Positions 32,253 through 41,746 are shown, counted from the first letter of the stretch. The stretch: 46,411 nt of DNA from Lachnospiraceae bacterium (GCA_015056925.1 SVFJ01000018.1:1-46411), one strand, 5' to 3'. The notes: generated from the letters alone by a model not told the origin. A program made the numbers and translations.

Positions 32253-34019
32253 ATGAAGAAGATTTTGGAACTGATTTCCGAAGAGATGAAGAGTGCCTTT
32301 GAGGCAGCAGGCTATGATAGAGAGCTTGGTAAGGTTACTTTCTCTAACAGACCTGACCTTTGTGAGTTTCAGTGTAACGGTGCGATGGCAGGAGCTAAGC
32401 AGTATAAGAAGGCACCGATTATGATTGCCAATGAGGTTGTAGAGAAGCTTGCAGACAGCAATGTTTTTGAGAAGGCTGAGGCAGTCGCTCCGGGATTTTT
32501 GAATCTTACGTTAAAGAATGAATTTGTAGGAAGCTATATCGCAGACATGAGTGAGTCTGCTAAGTATGGTTTAGAGGAAGCTAAGAATCCATTAAGTATT
32601 GTAATTGATTACGGCGGCCCTAATGTTGCAAAGCCTCTCCATGTAGGACATTTACGTTCTGCCATTATTGGTGAGAGTGTAAAGCGTATCGCAAGATATG
32701 TTGGTCATAATGTAATTGGTGATATTCACCTTGGTGACTGGGGACAGCCAATGGGCTTGATTATGAATGAACTTAAGATTAGAAAGCCTGAGCTTGTTTA
32801 CTTTGATGAGAGCTATACAGGTGAGTATCCGACAGAGCCTCCGTTTACAATTTCTGAGTTAGAAGAGATTTATCCTTTTGCAAGTAAGCGTTCTAAGGAG
32901 GATGCTGAGTACAAGGAGAATGCAATGGCTTGTACCTTTAAGCTTCAGAGTGGTGTAAGAGGTTATCGTGCATTATGGAATCATATTATTGCAGTATCTG
33001 TTACAGATTTGAAGAAGAACTATGAGAAGTTAAATGTTGATTTCGACCTTTGGAATGGTGAGTCAGCAGTACACGACTTGATTCCGGGAATGGTTTCTTA
33101 TATGAAGGAAGGCGGCTATGCATACATCAGTGATGGTGCACTCGTAGTAGACGTTAAGGAAGAGACAGATACGAAGGAGTATCCTCCATGTATGATTTTG
33201 AAATCAGATGGAGCAGCTCTTTATAATACAACAGACCTTGCAACGATTATGATGCGTATGGAAGAGAATAAGCCGGATGAGTTAATCTATGTTGTAGATA
33301 AGCGTCAGGACTTATACTTCGAGCAGGTATTCCGTTGCGCTCGTAAGACAAAGCTTGTGAAGGAAGATACAAAGCTTAAGTTCCTTGGTTTTGGTACGAT
33401 GAATGGTAAGGATGGTAAGCCGTTCAAGACTCGTGAGGGCGGCGTTATGCGTCTTGAGAATTTGATTAAGGAAATCAATGAAGAGATGCTTAAGAAGATT
33501 ACAGATAATCGTGAGATTTCAGAGGAAGAAGCAGCTGAGACAGCGAAGATTGTTGCATTGTCAGCTTTGAAGTATGGTGATTTGTCTAATCAGGCAAGTA
33601 AGGATTATATCTTTGATATCGATAGATTTACTTCTTTCGAGGGAGATACAGGTCCATATCTGTTGTATACAACAGTTCGTATTAAGTCTATCCTTGCTAA
33701 GTATAAGGAAAGCGGATGTGAGCCGGATGTGAAGGCATTACAGGCACCTGTAAGCGCAAGCGAGAAGGAGCTTATGCTCTGCCTTGCTCAGTTCAATGCC
33801 AGCATTGAGTCGGCTTATGAGGAGATTGCACCTCATAAGGTATGTGCATATATGTATGATTTGGCAAATGCATTCAATCACTTCTATCATGAGACTAAGA
33901 TTCTTGCAGAAGAGGATGCAGCAAAGAAGGCAGGTTGGATTGCATTATTAGTATTAACAAGAGATGTGCTTGAGACATGTATGGATTTACTTGGCTTTAG
34001 CGCACCTGAGCGTATGTAA
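32253..34019 (+). CDS. argS: Arginyl-tRNA synthetase
   Basis: A 588-residue class I synthetase. The N-terminal Add-1 domain is followed by GGPNVAKPLHVGHLRSA with the HVGH (HIGH-type) motif at about residue 129. The KMSKS equivalent is degenerate, as usual for ArgRS (GFGTMNGKDGKPFKTREGG). The C-terminal helical anticodon-binding domain begins near DIDRFTSFEGDTGPYLLY and includes ANAFNHFYHETKI. It has its own promoter and terminator. The start ATG at 32253 is preceded by GGAAAGGACGAG. Confidence 0.97.
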   Translation: MKKILELISEEMKSAFEAAGYDRELGKVTFSNRPDLCEFQCNGAMAGAKQYKKAPIMIANEVVEKLADSNVFEKAEAVAPGFLNLTLKNEFVGSYIADMSESAKYGLEEAKNPLSIVIDYGGPNVAKPLHVGHLRSAIIGESVKRIARYVGHNVIGDIHLGDWGQPMGLIMNELKIRKPELVYFDESYTGEYPTEPPFTISELEEIYPFASKRSKEDAEYKENAMACTFKLQSGVRGYRALWNHIIAVSVTDLKKNYEKLNVDFDLWNGESAVHDLIPGMVSYMKEGGYAYISDGALVVDVKEETDTKEYPPCMILKSDGAALYNTTDLATIMMRMEENKPDELIYVVDKRQDLYFEQVFRCARKTKLVKEDTKLKFLGFGTMNGKDGKPFKTREGGVMRLENLIKEINEEMLKKITDNREISEEEAAETAKIVALSALKYGDLSNQASKDYIFDIDRFTSFEGDTGPYLLYTTVRIKSILAKYKESGCEPDVKALQAPVSASEKELMLCLAQFNASIESAYEEIAPHKVCAYMYDLANAFNHFYHETKILAEEDAAKKAGWIALLVLTRDVLETCMDLLGFSAPERM

Positions 34020-34044
34020 CTATTCAGAACCAGGCAGAATAATA

Positions 34045-34091
34045 AAAGATATCCATTAGCATGTTTACATGATAACGGATATCTTTTTTAC
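34045..34091 (+). terminator. Intrinsic terminator after argS
   Basis: AAAGATATCC (34045-34054) pairs GGATATCTTT (34077-34086), with a second small CATG/CATG stem in the loop, followed by TTTTTT. Confidence 0.88.
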
Positions 34092-34129
34092 GGAATAGGA
34101 AAGTGCTCGAAAAGTAGTGGAAGCTAAAC

Positions 34130-34183
34130 AAGAATCAGCTTGGCTGATTCTTGCAGAGTGTTGCCGCCGGGCAACACTTTTTT
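34130..34183. repeat. Double hairpin, AAGAAT family copy 2
   Basis: AAGAATCAGC (34130-34139) pairs GCTGATTCTT (34143-34152), then AGTGTTGCC (34157-34165) pairs GGCAACACT (34170-34178), with T6 after it on the + strand. It closely parallels 29644-29697 and lies between argS and the convergent AraC gene, so it may terminate both. Confidence 0.75.
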
Positions 34184-34931
34184 AGTTTGCTCCGTGGTAA
34201 TGACTTTGCCGATATTGCTTTGGGGTTTGACCGGTAGCCTTTTTAAAGCAGGAAATGAAATAGCTCTGTGATGAGAAATGAAAATATTCAGCAATATCGG
34301 AATACCCCATATCGGAATGCAGAAGTAAATCTTCGGCAGCTTTGAGTTTTTTGTGAATAATGTATTCTTTTATATTTCTCCCTGTCTCTTTCTTGAAAAG
34401 ATAGGATAAGTAGGAAGAACTTAAATGTAGAGTATCGGCAATGGCGTGAAGCGTTAAATCATCCTGCAGATGTTTATTGATATATTCTATTGCATGAAGG
34501 ATGGGGAGAGAGTATACGTTTTCCTTCTCTAATTCAGCCATTCTTTGGGTAAAATCCAGTAAAGCTTCTCCTTGAATATATAGAATGTCGGAAGGAGTCT
34601 TACAGATGTCAATTCTGTTAATGAAAAGGTCGCTAAGTGTATAAGCGTCTTCCCGAAGCATGCCATGTTCTACACATAGCCTTGTGATGAGGGCTACAAA
34701 GATAACTGCATGATACTTTATATTTTGCAGAGGGTTTTTTGATAAAACACCATTTTTTTCATGGCCTGCAGCATAGGGTTTCATGTATTCCCCGGCAATA
34801 GGTTTTACGTAGGAAATATTCCCTGAAGCAACTGCGTAGTATAGCTTATATTCATCTTCATAGGTGACGTGTTCAAAGGCTTCTTCTCTTTGGCGGAATA
34901 GCCTGTAGCTTAGTTCCTGATTCGTTTTCAT
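34182..34931 (-). CDS. AraC-family transcriptional regulator (YesN-like), next to the GH5 genes
   Basis: 249 residues. The last 100 residues hold the two helix-turn-helix motifs (TLHAIADTLHLSSSYLSYLF and YSDIAEYFHFSSQSYFISCF) and the KKATGQTPKQYRQ end of AraC proteins. The N-terminal part is helical and lacks a cupin or receiver signature. It is divergent from the 35094 gene and the GH5 pair, so control of those genes is likely but inferred. AGGAGA lies seven bases upstream of the ATG. Confidence 0.9.
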   Translation of the reverse strand: MKTNQELSYRLFRQREEAFEHVTYEDEYKLYYAVASGNISYVKPIAGEYMKPYAAGHEKNGVLSKNPLQNIKYHAVIFVALITRLCVEHGMLREDAYTLSDLFINRIDICKTPSDILYIQGEALLDFTQRMAELEKENVYSLPILHAIEYINKHLQDDLTLHAIADTLHLSSSYLSYLFKKETGRNIKEYIIHKKLKAAEDLLLHSDMGYSDIAEYFHFSSQSYFISCFKKATGQTPKQYRQSHYHGAN

Positions 34932-35093
34932 GATAGTTAGTCTCCTTTATTTTCTTTATTGTATCATAAAAAAATGACAAAAATCAAAAGAAAATGATAT
35001 AAAGCATGATGGGGAATCAATATAATAAAGAAAATTCTTAAGAATAAACTGGTGGAGAATGGTTTTAGGTTGTAGCAGGTGCAAGGAGATAGT

Positions 35094-35561
35094 ATGCTAA
35101 TAGTAGAAAATCAAAAGAAAATGCCTCTGAAAATGATGGATAATGGCAAGGTATTGGAACTCATGTGTGATGAAGATGTAGATGTGAATTCTTTCTTTGA
35201 AGGAATACAGGAGTTGGAGACCATAGAAGAGGAACCGGATATGGCATGCTTGTGGACTTGTACGATGGCTTGCAAGAATAACTATAAGCACTCGGTGCTA
35301 TGTGGGAATCCCTATTCTTATCTGTATTGTAAGGCAAAAAGAAATGAAAGCTATGAGGCGGTTATTGTTCATGCTGATAGGATGTATTGTTCACAGGAGA
35401 TATGGAATCAGATTGAAGCGTTGAGACCGACATGGATTCTTATGGTATATAAGAGTTGGAAAAAGGGTGAACTACATAGAAAAATGATGCGGTCGCACGG
35501 ATTTGAAGTGGTATTGCAGAATGAAGATACTACAAGAAAATTATGTTTGGGAAGAAGTTAA
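35094..35561 (+). CDS. Unknown protein upstream of the GH5 genes
   Basis: 155 residues. The ATG at 35094 follows AAGGAG (35083-35088) by five bases, and an upstream GTG at 35079 is not needed. There is no signal peptide; it is Cys- and Met-rich in the middle (CLWTCTMACKNNYKHSVLCG) and ends in basic residues. It sits 40 bases before the first GH5 gene, in the same direction. No family is recognised and no function is proposed. Confidence 0.55.
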   Translation: MLIVENQKKMPLKMMDNGKVLELMCDEDVDVNSFFEGIQELETIEEEPDMACLWTCTMACKNNYKHSVLCGNPYSYLYCKAKRNESYEAVIVHADRMYCSQEIWNQIEALRPTWILMVYKSWKKGELHRKMMRSHGFEVVLQNEDTTRKLCLGRS

Positions 35562-35601
35562 AATAAATAAAAATAAGTAAAAAGCAGGAGGATGTATCAT
35601 A

Positions 35602-36609
35602 ATGAAGAGTATGGAATTAGTATCGAATATGAAGATTGGCTGGAATCTTGGGAATACCCTGGATGCTACGGGCGCTGAGGGATTAGACTCTGAGTGTGCA
35701 TGGGGAAATCCTAAGACAACCCAGGAGATGATAGATGCGGTATTGGAACAAGGTTTTAATGTGATTCGTATACCTGTGACATGGGACGGGCATTTGGGAG
35801 CTGCACCTGAGTTTCAAATTGATGCCGCATGGATGAAGCGTGTGCAGGAGGTAGTAGACTATGCCTATAACAGAGGTGCATATGTAATCTTAAATCTTCA
35901 TCATGAGGAATGGCATTTTCCGTCTGAAGAGAATAAGGAAGCGGCGTCTTTGCAGTTAGCGGCACTTTGGACACAGATAGCAAAGTATTTTGAAGGTTAC
36001 AGTGAGCGCCTGATTTTTGAAGGCTTAAATGAGCCGCGTAAAAAAGGAACACCGGTGGAGTGGAATGATGGTGATGAGGAAGGAAGAAATGTGGTCAATC
36101 ATTTTGCGCAGGTGTTTGTAGATACCGTAAGGGCTACGGGAGGAAATAATAAAACCCGTCATCTTATGGTGACCGGGTATGCGGCAGCTTGCTGTAGAAA
36201 TGCATTGCAGAATATTATCATTCCAAAGGATGAGAATTTAATTGTATCGGTTCATGCATATAAGCCTTATGATTTTGCGTTGAATATTACAGGAACAGCG
36301 AAGTGGGATGCAAAAGCGGGAGCAGAGGAAATTGATGTTGTGATGAATGATATCAAGGAGCTGTTTTTGGATAAGGGTATTCCTGTTATCATTGGTGAGT
36401 TTGGTGCCATGAATAAGAATAATGAAGCTGACAGAGTAGAGTGGATTCAATATTATATGAAGAAGGTTAAGGAAATCGGAGTTCCTTGTATCTGGTGGGA
36501 TAATAATGAATTCACAGGAGATGGTGAGAATTTTGGTTTCTTTGACAGAACAAAAATGGAATTTAGATACAAAAATCTGTTGAATGCCATGATAAATGCG
36601 GTAAAATAG
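35602..36609 (+). CDS. GH5 endoglucanase-type glycoside hydrolase without signal peptide
   Basis: 335 residues of a GH5 (beta/alpha)8 catalytic domain. The N terminus has GWNLGNTLDATG, the acid/base Glu is in FEGLNEPRK, and the nucleophile Glu is in PVIIGEFGAMNK; HHEEWH and WWDNNEFTGDG are further GH5 marks. The gene begins with a clear GGAGG site and in-frame stops lie directly upstream, so no export signal was overlooked. The enzyme should therefore be cytosolic, acting on imported cello- or gluco-oligosaccharides. It is a close paralogue of the next gene. Confidence 0.92.
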   Translation: MKSMELVSNMKIGWNLGNTLDATGAEGLDSECAWGNPKTTQEMIDAVLEQGFNVIRIPVTWDGHLGAAPEFQIDAAWMKRVQEVVDYAYNRGAYVILNLHHEEWHFPSEENKEAASLQLAALWTQIAKYFEGYSERLIFEGLNEPRKKGTPVEWNDGDEEGRNVVNHFAQVFVDTVRATGGNNKTRHLMVTGYAAACCRNALQNIIIPKDENLIVSVHAYKPYDFALNITGTAKWDAKAGAEEIDVVMNDIKELFLDKGIPVIIGEFGAMNKNNEADRVEWIQYYMKKVKEIGVPCIWWDNNEFTGDGENFGFFDRTKMEFRYKNLLNAMINAVK

Positions 36610-36693
36610 ATTATAGAGAATCAAGTGTAGATGTCGAAATATAAGGGGAGAAGGTAAGCGTAAGGGTAATAGAATTATATGGAGGGTATACAT

Positions 36694-37923
36694 TTGAAAA
36701 GAAGAATTTTAAGTTATTTGATTTGCGGACTATTGCTGATAACCGGATTATATGGTTGTGGAGAAATGAAACAGGCAAATGAAGCAAACAATAATACTTT
36801 GAAAAGTCAGGAACAGCAAAGTGCTGAGGAAGAGGCAAATATAGAGGATATCACTGATGAAACAGTGGCAACTACCGTTGGAGTACAGGAGGAGTCTGTG
36901 CTAACCATAGCGGATATTTCCTCTATGGAGCTGGTGGCAGATATGAAGATAGGATGGAGCCTTGGCAATACACTGGATGCGACAGGCGGTATCGGAATCA
37001 GCTCAGAGTGGGCATGGGGGAATCCTAAGACAACTCAGGAGATGATTGATGCCATATTGGCACAGGGCTTCAATGTCATTCGTATTCCTGTGACATGGCA
37101 GGGGCACTTTGGTGCAGCACCGGAGTATAAGATACATGATGTGTGGATGTCCCGTGTGCAGGAGGTTGTAGATTATGCTTACAATAGAGGTGCTTATGTC
37201 ATATTAAATCTTCATCATGAGGATTGGCATTTCCCGTCTGAGGAGAATAAGGAAGCAGCGTCAGCTCAGTTAGCGGCACTTTGGACACAGATTGCCAATC
37301 ACTTTAAGGATTATGATGAGCATTTAATCTTTGAGGGATTGAATGAGCCGCGTAAGAAAGGGACTGCTGTAGAGTGGAATGGCGGAGATGAAGAAGGCCG
37401 CAAGGTAGTAAATCACTTTGCACAGGTCTTTGTAGATACGGTCAGAGCTACGGGGGGTAACAATACCCTGCGTCATTTGATGATAACAGGATATGCGGCA
37501 TCGTCAGACACAAAGGCATTGGAAGCTATTTGTTTGCCTGAGGATGATAAGCTGATTGTATCCGTTCATGCATATACGCCATACAACTTTGCATTGAATA
37601 CGGCAGGTACGGCAACCTGGGATATAGACAGGGATACGCGAGATATTGATATGGTAATGAAATCAATTCAAGACTTGTTTATTAGCAAGGGAATTCCTGT
37701 GATTATTGGTGAGTTTGGAGCCATGAATAAGGAGAATGAAGCTGAAAGAGTAGAATGGGTTACTTATTATCTTACAAAGGCAAAGGAAATCGGAGTACCG
37801 TGTCTTTGGTGGGATAACAATGTAACAACAGGTGATGGTGAGAAGTTTGGATTACTGGACAGAAGGAATCTGACGTTTCCGTATCCCGATTTAGTAAATG
37901 CGATGATGAATGCAGTAGAATAA
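36694..37923 (+). CDS. GH5 endoglucanase-type lipoprotein
   Basis: About 409 residues. A short signal peptide ends in GLYGCGE (lipobox Cys near residue 22), so the protein is lipid-anchored outside the membrane. A linker of about 60 residues, rich in Asn, Gln and Glu, leads to a GH5 domain nearly the same as the preceding gene: GWSLGNTLDATG, FEGLNEPRK, PVIIGEFGAMNK. TTG at 36694, seven bases after GGAGGG, is the likely start, although ATG at 36679 is in frame. The pair looks like a gene duplication in which one copy works outside and the other inside. Confidence 0.9.
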   Translation: MKRRILSYLICGLLLITGLYGCGEMKQANEANNNTLKSQEQQSAEEEANIEDITDETVATTVGVQEESVLTIADISSMELVADMKIGWSLGNTLDATGGIGISSEWAWGNPKTTQEMIDAILAQGFNVIRIPVTWQGHFGAAPEYKIHDVWMSRVQEVVDYAYNRGAYVILNLHHEDWHFPSEENKEAASAQLAALWTQIANHFKDYDEHLIFEGLNEPRKKGTAVEWNGGDEEGRKVVNHFAQVFVDTVRATGGNNTLRHLMITGYAASSDTKALEAICLPEDDKLIVSVHAYTPYNFALNTAGTATWDIDRDTRDIDMVMKSIQDLFISKGIPVIIGEFGAMNKENEAERVEWVTYYLTKAKEIGVPCLWWDNNVTTGDGEKFGLLDRRNLTFPYPDLVNAMMNAVE

Positions 37924-37932
37924 AATATTATG

Positions 37933-37995
37933 TTGACAAACTGGTCGGTAAGTTATAGACTAATATCAAAGAGGTCGATAACTTACCGACCAGTT
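37933..37995. promoter_or_regulatory. Promoter with perfect 18-bp inverted repeat upstream of blaI-type gene
   Basis: TTGACA (37933-37938) and TAGACT (37956-37961) are spaced 17 bases. The inverted repeat arms are 37939-37956 and 37978-37995 (18 bp, no mismatch, 21-base spacer). One arm covers the promoter spacer, as expected for a repressor site. No T run follows, so a terminator role for the GH5 gene is less likely. Confidence 0.6.
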
Positions 37996-38057
37996 GCGCT
38001 TATAAGAGGATTTAACAGTCGGCAGATAGATAATATGATTATACAGGAGGGATTACC

Positions 38058-38414
38058 ATGTATCAGATGACAGAGACAGAGATGAGATTTGCAGAATTAG
38101 TATGGGAAGAGGTACCGATTGCTTCGGGAGAGCTGGTGAAGAGATGTGCCGAGGAGTTTGAGTGGAAGAAGTCGACTACATATACATTTATAAAGAAGCT
38201 GTGCGAGCAGGGGATTTTTAAGAATGAGAATGCAGTGGTGGAGGCGGTGTTGACCAAGGATGAATATTTACAACAGCAGGGAGAGGTGTTTGTGGATAAG
38301 GCGTTTGGCGGTTCGCTTCCAAAGATGATTGCTGCTTTTGTTGAGCGTAAGAGATTAAGTCATGAGCAGATTATGGAGATAGAGAAGATTATTGAGGATT
38401 ATAAGAAGAATTAG
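38058..38414 (+). CDS. BlaI/MecI/CopY-family repressor
   Basis: 118 residues. The winged helix is at MTETEMRFAELVWEEVPIAS, then the WKKSTTYTFIKKLCEQG recognition region. The C-terminal helices form the dimer part with a cleavable linker in related proteins. It lies 18 bases before the BlaR1-like gene. The partnership of a BlaI repressor and an M56 protease sensor is well established. The inverted repeat upstream is the likely operator. Induction by a beta-lactam is not implied, because the sensor lacks a penicillin-binding domain. Confidence 0.9.
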   Translation: MYQMTETEMRFAELVWEEVPIASGELVKRCAEEFEWKKSTTYTFIKKLCEQGIFKNENAVVEAVLTKDEYLQQQGEVFVDKAFGGSLPKMIAAFVERKRLSHEQIMEIEKIIEDYKKN

Positions 38415-38431
38415 CGGGGAGGAATGTAAGG

Positions 38432-41400
38432 ATGGAGTTTGTGAGAGACGGATTATTGGCTCTGTTGGAGATTTTGGTAAATCTAAGTTTACAGGGGAGT
38501 TTTTGCATTTTGTTAGTATTATTGGCACGTTTCCTGCTCCGTAAGGCTCCAAGATGGTGCTCTTACGTATTATGGAGTGTAGTGTTTTTGCGGTTGATTT
38601 GTCCCGTATTTCCGGAGGGAAACTTCAGCTTGATGCCAAGTCAGTTACAGATAGATGGCAGTGTAGTCCTTGAGCAGGTGCAGGAAGAGGCGGAAGAATA
38701 TACTGCTACAGGAAGCATTATTGCATCAGAGGATGTAGTAGTAAGTAATGCTGTAATCGAAGGTGCCTTGTCAGAGCAGGGTGATGCGCAGATGGTCATA
38801 TTGGGAAGCGGCAGCTATCAAAGCGGTGTGTTGCAGGAAAGTAAGCAATCGTATGTCAATGATGAGTTGAAAAACAGCGTGGATGCAATGATGAATGCGG
38901 GAGAGGATTTCAATAAAGATGTGCAAGGACAGGAGCAGACCAAGGTGCTGTTTGAGAGGAATACAATGGAAAAAGTGCTGTCAGGTATAGCGCTGGTATG
39001 GCTGCTTGGTGCAATTGTCTTTGGGGCTTATCATATGATATCTTATCAGCTTTTGAAGCATCGTATGCAAACAGAGGTTGAGACACAGGATGGTGTTTAC
39101 GAGGTACAGGGAGAGCATTTATCCTTTGTTATGGGGATTGTAAAACCAAAGATTTATTTGTCATCAGGATTAGATGCCGAGACGAGAAAGGTAATTCTTT
39201 GTCACGAAAGAGTACATATGCAGAGAAGAGATTATATATTCAAGCCATTGGCGTTGGGAATCAGCTGTCTGCACTGGTGGAATCCGTTGGTGTGGCTTGC
39301 ATTTTATCTCATGAATAAGGACTGTGAGATGTCTTGTGATGAGAAGGTTGTGGCATTGCTTGGAGAGGAAAGCAAGACGGTATATTCGTATGCGTTATTG
39401 AGCGAAGCAACAAGAGGGGCATATCAGCCGACAAGAAGAGGAAGTGTATGTGCATTGTTATCATTTGGGGAGGACCATGTGAAGAATAGAATTCGTCATG
39501 TATTAAAATATAAGAAGGCATCGATAGGTGTCATTTGTTTGGCGGTGTTAGTACTTGTTGTATTGGGAGTTGGACTTTGCTCTAATCCTAAGGGAGAGGA
39601 AGTGAGCGAAGATGTGGCAGATACTGTAAGTAAGGAGCAGGCAGAAGCTTTAAGAGCAGAGAGTGAAGAATTACAAGAACTTGAAAAGGAACTTGAAACT
39701 GCAAAGAAGCAGGCGGCTTCTAAGGCAGAGCAGGAAGCACTTCAGGAAGTGTTAGAGCAGACACAGAAGGAACAGCAGGAATTTTGTGAAACAGAAGAAT
39801 ATGGCAAGATAGCACTTGCACTTGAAAAATATGCCCTTGCGTTTTCGGAAAGAGACGGTAATGCACTCTTTGAACTGGCAGGGGACAAGGTAGCATTTGG
39901 GATGTGGGATATGGTATATCCACAGGAGGATGGAACCTTTGCGTTTGGAGAGTCTTCGCCTTGGGTAAGGGACTGGACTACTTTGATTAGAACAGAGGAT
40001 ACCGGTACAGCCACCATTCGATTTATTATGGAGAATTCTGTGCCGGAGTATTATATCGCAGAAGAGACCGTGAAGCTGACACCGGCAGAGGAAGGCTATT
40101 ATGTAGACCATATAGAGTATCAGCTATATTCGGAAATCAATAGTGTGGCTGAGATGGAAGCTGCCTATGATTGGACGAATGGGGATGCCATGAAGAGTAT
40201 TTATTACCCGGCTGAGTATGTAAGCGCGATATTAAATCATCTGTCAGAGGGGACCAATCCGGAGTATTACAGTGCGTATCAGGACCCTTATACTGCAGCA
40301 AAGACGATTTTCCACTTGGGAGCGGATAAGCCTGAGTTTGGAATGAATCAATATGTGAAGCATATTTCGCCTCAGGACGCTAGTGTAAATAAGCATGGGG
40401 AAGGAACGGTTTGCTATGTAACATATTATTTTGAAGATGGTTCTAAGGCTGTGATTCCAATGGTATTGGTAGAAGAAAGCATGGGAATCTGGATGCCGGC
40501 AGAGGATGATTGGGTGATAGAGGCTATTGAAGAGGATAGTAGTCAGAAGCAATATAATGCCCGTGAGATTTATGATAGCTGCAAGGTTGGCGATGTGACG
40601 TATCAGCTGACCAATATGGGGATTTACAGACAGGACAGTGAAGGGTATACATTTCTTTGTCCTGCTTATGCGGCTGATACTGCAAAGCTGGCCTATGATG
40701 ACGGAAAGCTATATTTTCCAACGGATAGCAGTTATTCCGCGGAATCATTGGATTGGTGGGATGACAGTATAGCAGTATTTGATATTGAAAGTATGATTAT
40801 GAATAGCATAAAGCTGCCACAGGCGGCGTGGGACATGTTTCCGCTGGGGGCTCTATATGTAGGAGATGGCTATATTACATTGTGGAAAAATGATGGTTTT
40901 GGAAGATATTGTATGTTGCTTGAGGATGTTCATCCGGTTTATAACGGTAAGAATGCAACGCAATTAGATGAGGAGGAAAAAAGTGAATATGGTAAGATGA
41001 TAAGTCAACGGATTCTTGAGAATCCAAATCAGATTCACTGTTTGGGACATCATACGAAGAATTCGACCTTTGCTTTTCTTGATTTGAATCATGATGGTGA
41101 GATAGAAGAGGTAAGTATGACAAAGAGTGGTATCGGCTATGAAGCACCTATGGATTCCTTTATTTTATCGGTAGGAGAGTGGAGTCAGGAGTGTACAGGC
41201 TATAATCAGGTGAATGAAATCTATGCATGGAGCCCGGATGGAGAACAGATTCTTATCCTGCTATATGAGGATGGTCCAAGTCATGATCAAATGACGACCT
41301 TCTATAGATATGAGAACAACAAGCTTTGCAAGATGGGAACGATAGCCTCAGATGTTAGAAATGCTGTGATTGAGAATGGAGTCATTTCCACTGTGATTCG

Positions 41401-41746
41401 ACAGGATGTGATTCAAACAGACAGTATTAGGGTACAGTATCGTATCAATGAAGATGGAGATGTTGCGCTGATAGAGCAAGAGACCTATGATTTCACAAAT
41501 TTAAATGATGTAGAACTGAAAGAGGTATTACAGTTATATGCCGAGCCGGACGGTTCGTTGGATATGAAGGTTGAGATGAAGTCGCAGACGGTACATATTA
41601 CAAAGACGGATAAGAACTTTGAATGGGTGCTTGTAGAAGGTATAGATGGAACAAAGGGATGGCTTCGAGTGAAGGATGTTATATACGTAGGGGATGATGC
41701 GGTAGTATCAGGAGTTATCTTTGATGGACTGTTCTTTGCCGGCTGA
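38432..41746 (+). CDS. BlaR1-like M56 membrane protease with a large non-penicillin sensor domain
   Basis: 1104 residues. Helices at about 8-33, 45-60, 183-203 and 363-384 surround the M56 metalloprotease, whose zinc site is HERVH (258-262), with EMSCDEKV further on. A loop of about 120 residues between the second and third helix is unusually long. After the last helix come a coiled coil (about 398-455, rich in Glu, Lys and Gln), several unrecognised beta-rich domains, and an SH3-like end (LYAEPDGS, WVLVEG, GWLRVKDV) near 1030-1100. No SxxK penicillin-binding motif of true BlaR1 is visible. It probably senses an unknown extracellular cue and cleaves the BlaI-type repressor. Confidence 0.85.
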   Translation: MEFVRDGLLALLEILVNLSLQGSFCILLVLLARFLLRKAPRWCSYVLWSVVFLRLICPVFPEGNFSLMPSQLQIDGSVVLEQVQEEAEEYTATGSIIASEDVVVSNAVIEGALSEQGDAQMVILGSGSYQSGVLQESKQSYVNDELKNSVDAMMNAGEDFNKDVQGQEQTKVLFERNTMEKVLSGIALVWLLGAIVFGAYHMISYQLLKHRMQTEVETQDGVYEVQGEHLSFVMGIVKPKIYLSSGLDAETRKVILCHERVHMQRRDYIFKPLALGISCLHWWNPLVWLAFYLMNKDCEMSCDEKVVALLGEESKTVYSYALLSEATRGAYQPTRRGSVCALLSFGEDHVKNRIRHVLKYKKASIGVICLAVLVLVVLGVGLCSNPKGEEVSEDVADTVSKEQAEALRAESEELQELEKELETAKKQAASKAEQEALQEVLEQTQKEQQEFCETEEYGKIALALEKYALAFSERDGNALFELAGDKVAFGMWDMVYPQEDGTFAFGESSPWVRDWTTLIRTEDTGTATIRFIMENSVPEYYIAEETVKLTPAEEGYYVDHIEYQLYSEINSVAEMEAAYDWTNGDAMKSIYYPAEYVSAILNHLSEGTNPEYYSAYQDPYTAAKTIFHLGADKPEFGMNQYVKHISPQDASVNKHGEGTVCYVTYYFEDGSKAVIPMVLVEESMGIWMPAEDDWVIEAIEEDSSQKQYNAREIYDSCKVGDVTYQLTNMGIYRQDSEGYTFLCPAYAADTAKLAYDDGKLYFPTDSSYSAESLDWWDDSIAVFDIESMIMNSIKLPQAAWDMFPLGALYVGDGYITLWKNDGFGRYCMLLEDVHPVYNGKNATQLDEEEKSEYGKMISQRILENPNQIHCLGHHTKNSTFAFLDLNHDGEIEEVSMTKSGIGYEAPMDSFILSVGEWSQECTGYNQVNEIYAWSPDGEQILILLYEDGPSHDQMTTFYRYENNKLCKMGTIASDVRNAVIENGVISTVIRQDVIQTDSIRVQYRINEDGDVALIEQETYDFTNLNDVELKEVLQLYAEPDGSLDMKVEMKSQTVHITKTDKNFEWVLVEGIDGTKGWLRVKDVIYVGDDAVVSGVIFDGLFFAG

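Noticed and set aside
38432-41746. Beta-lactam receptor BlaR1
   Set aside because: The protease half fits, but no penicillin-binding SxxK motif is seen in the extracellular part and no beta-lactamase gene is nearby.
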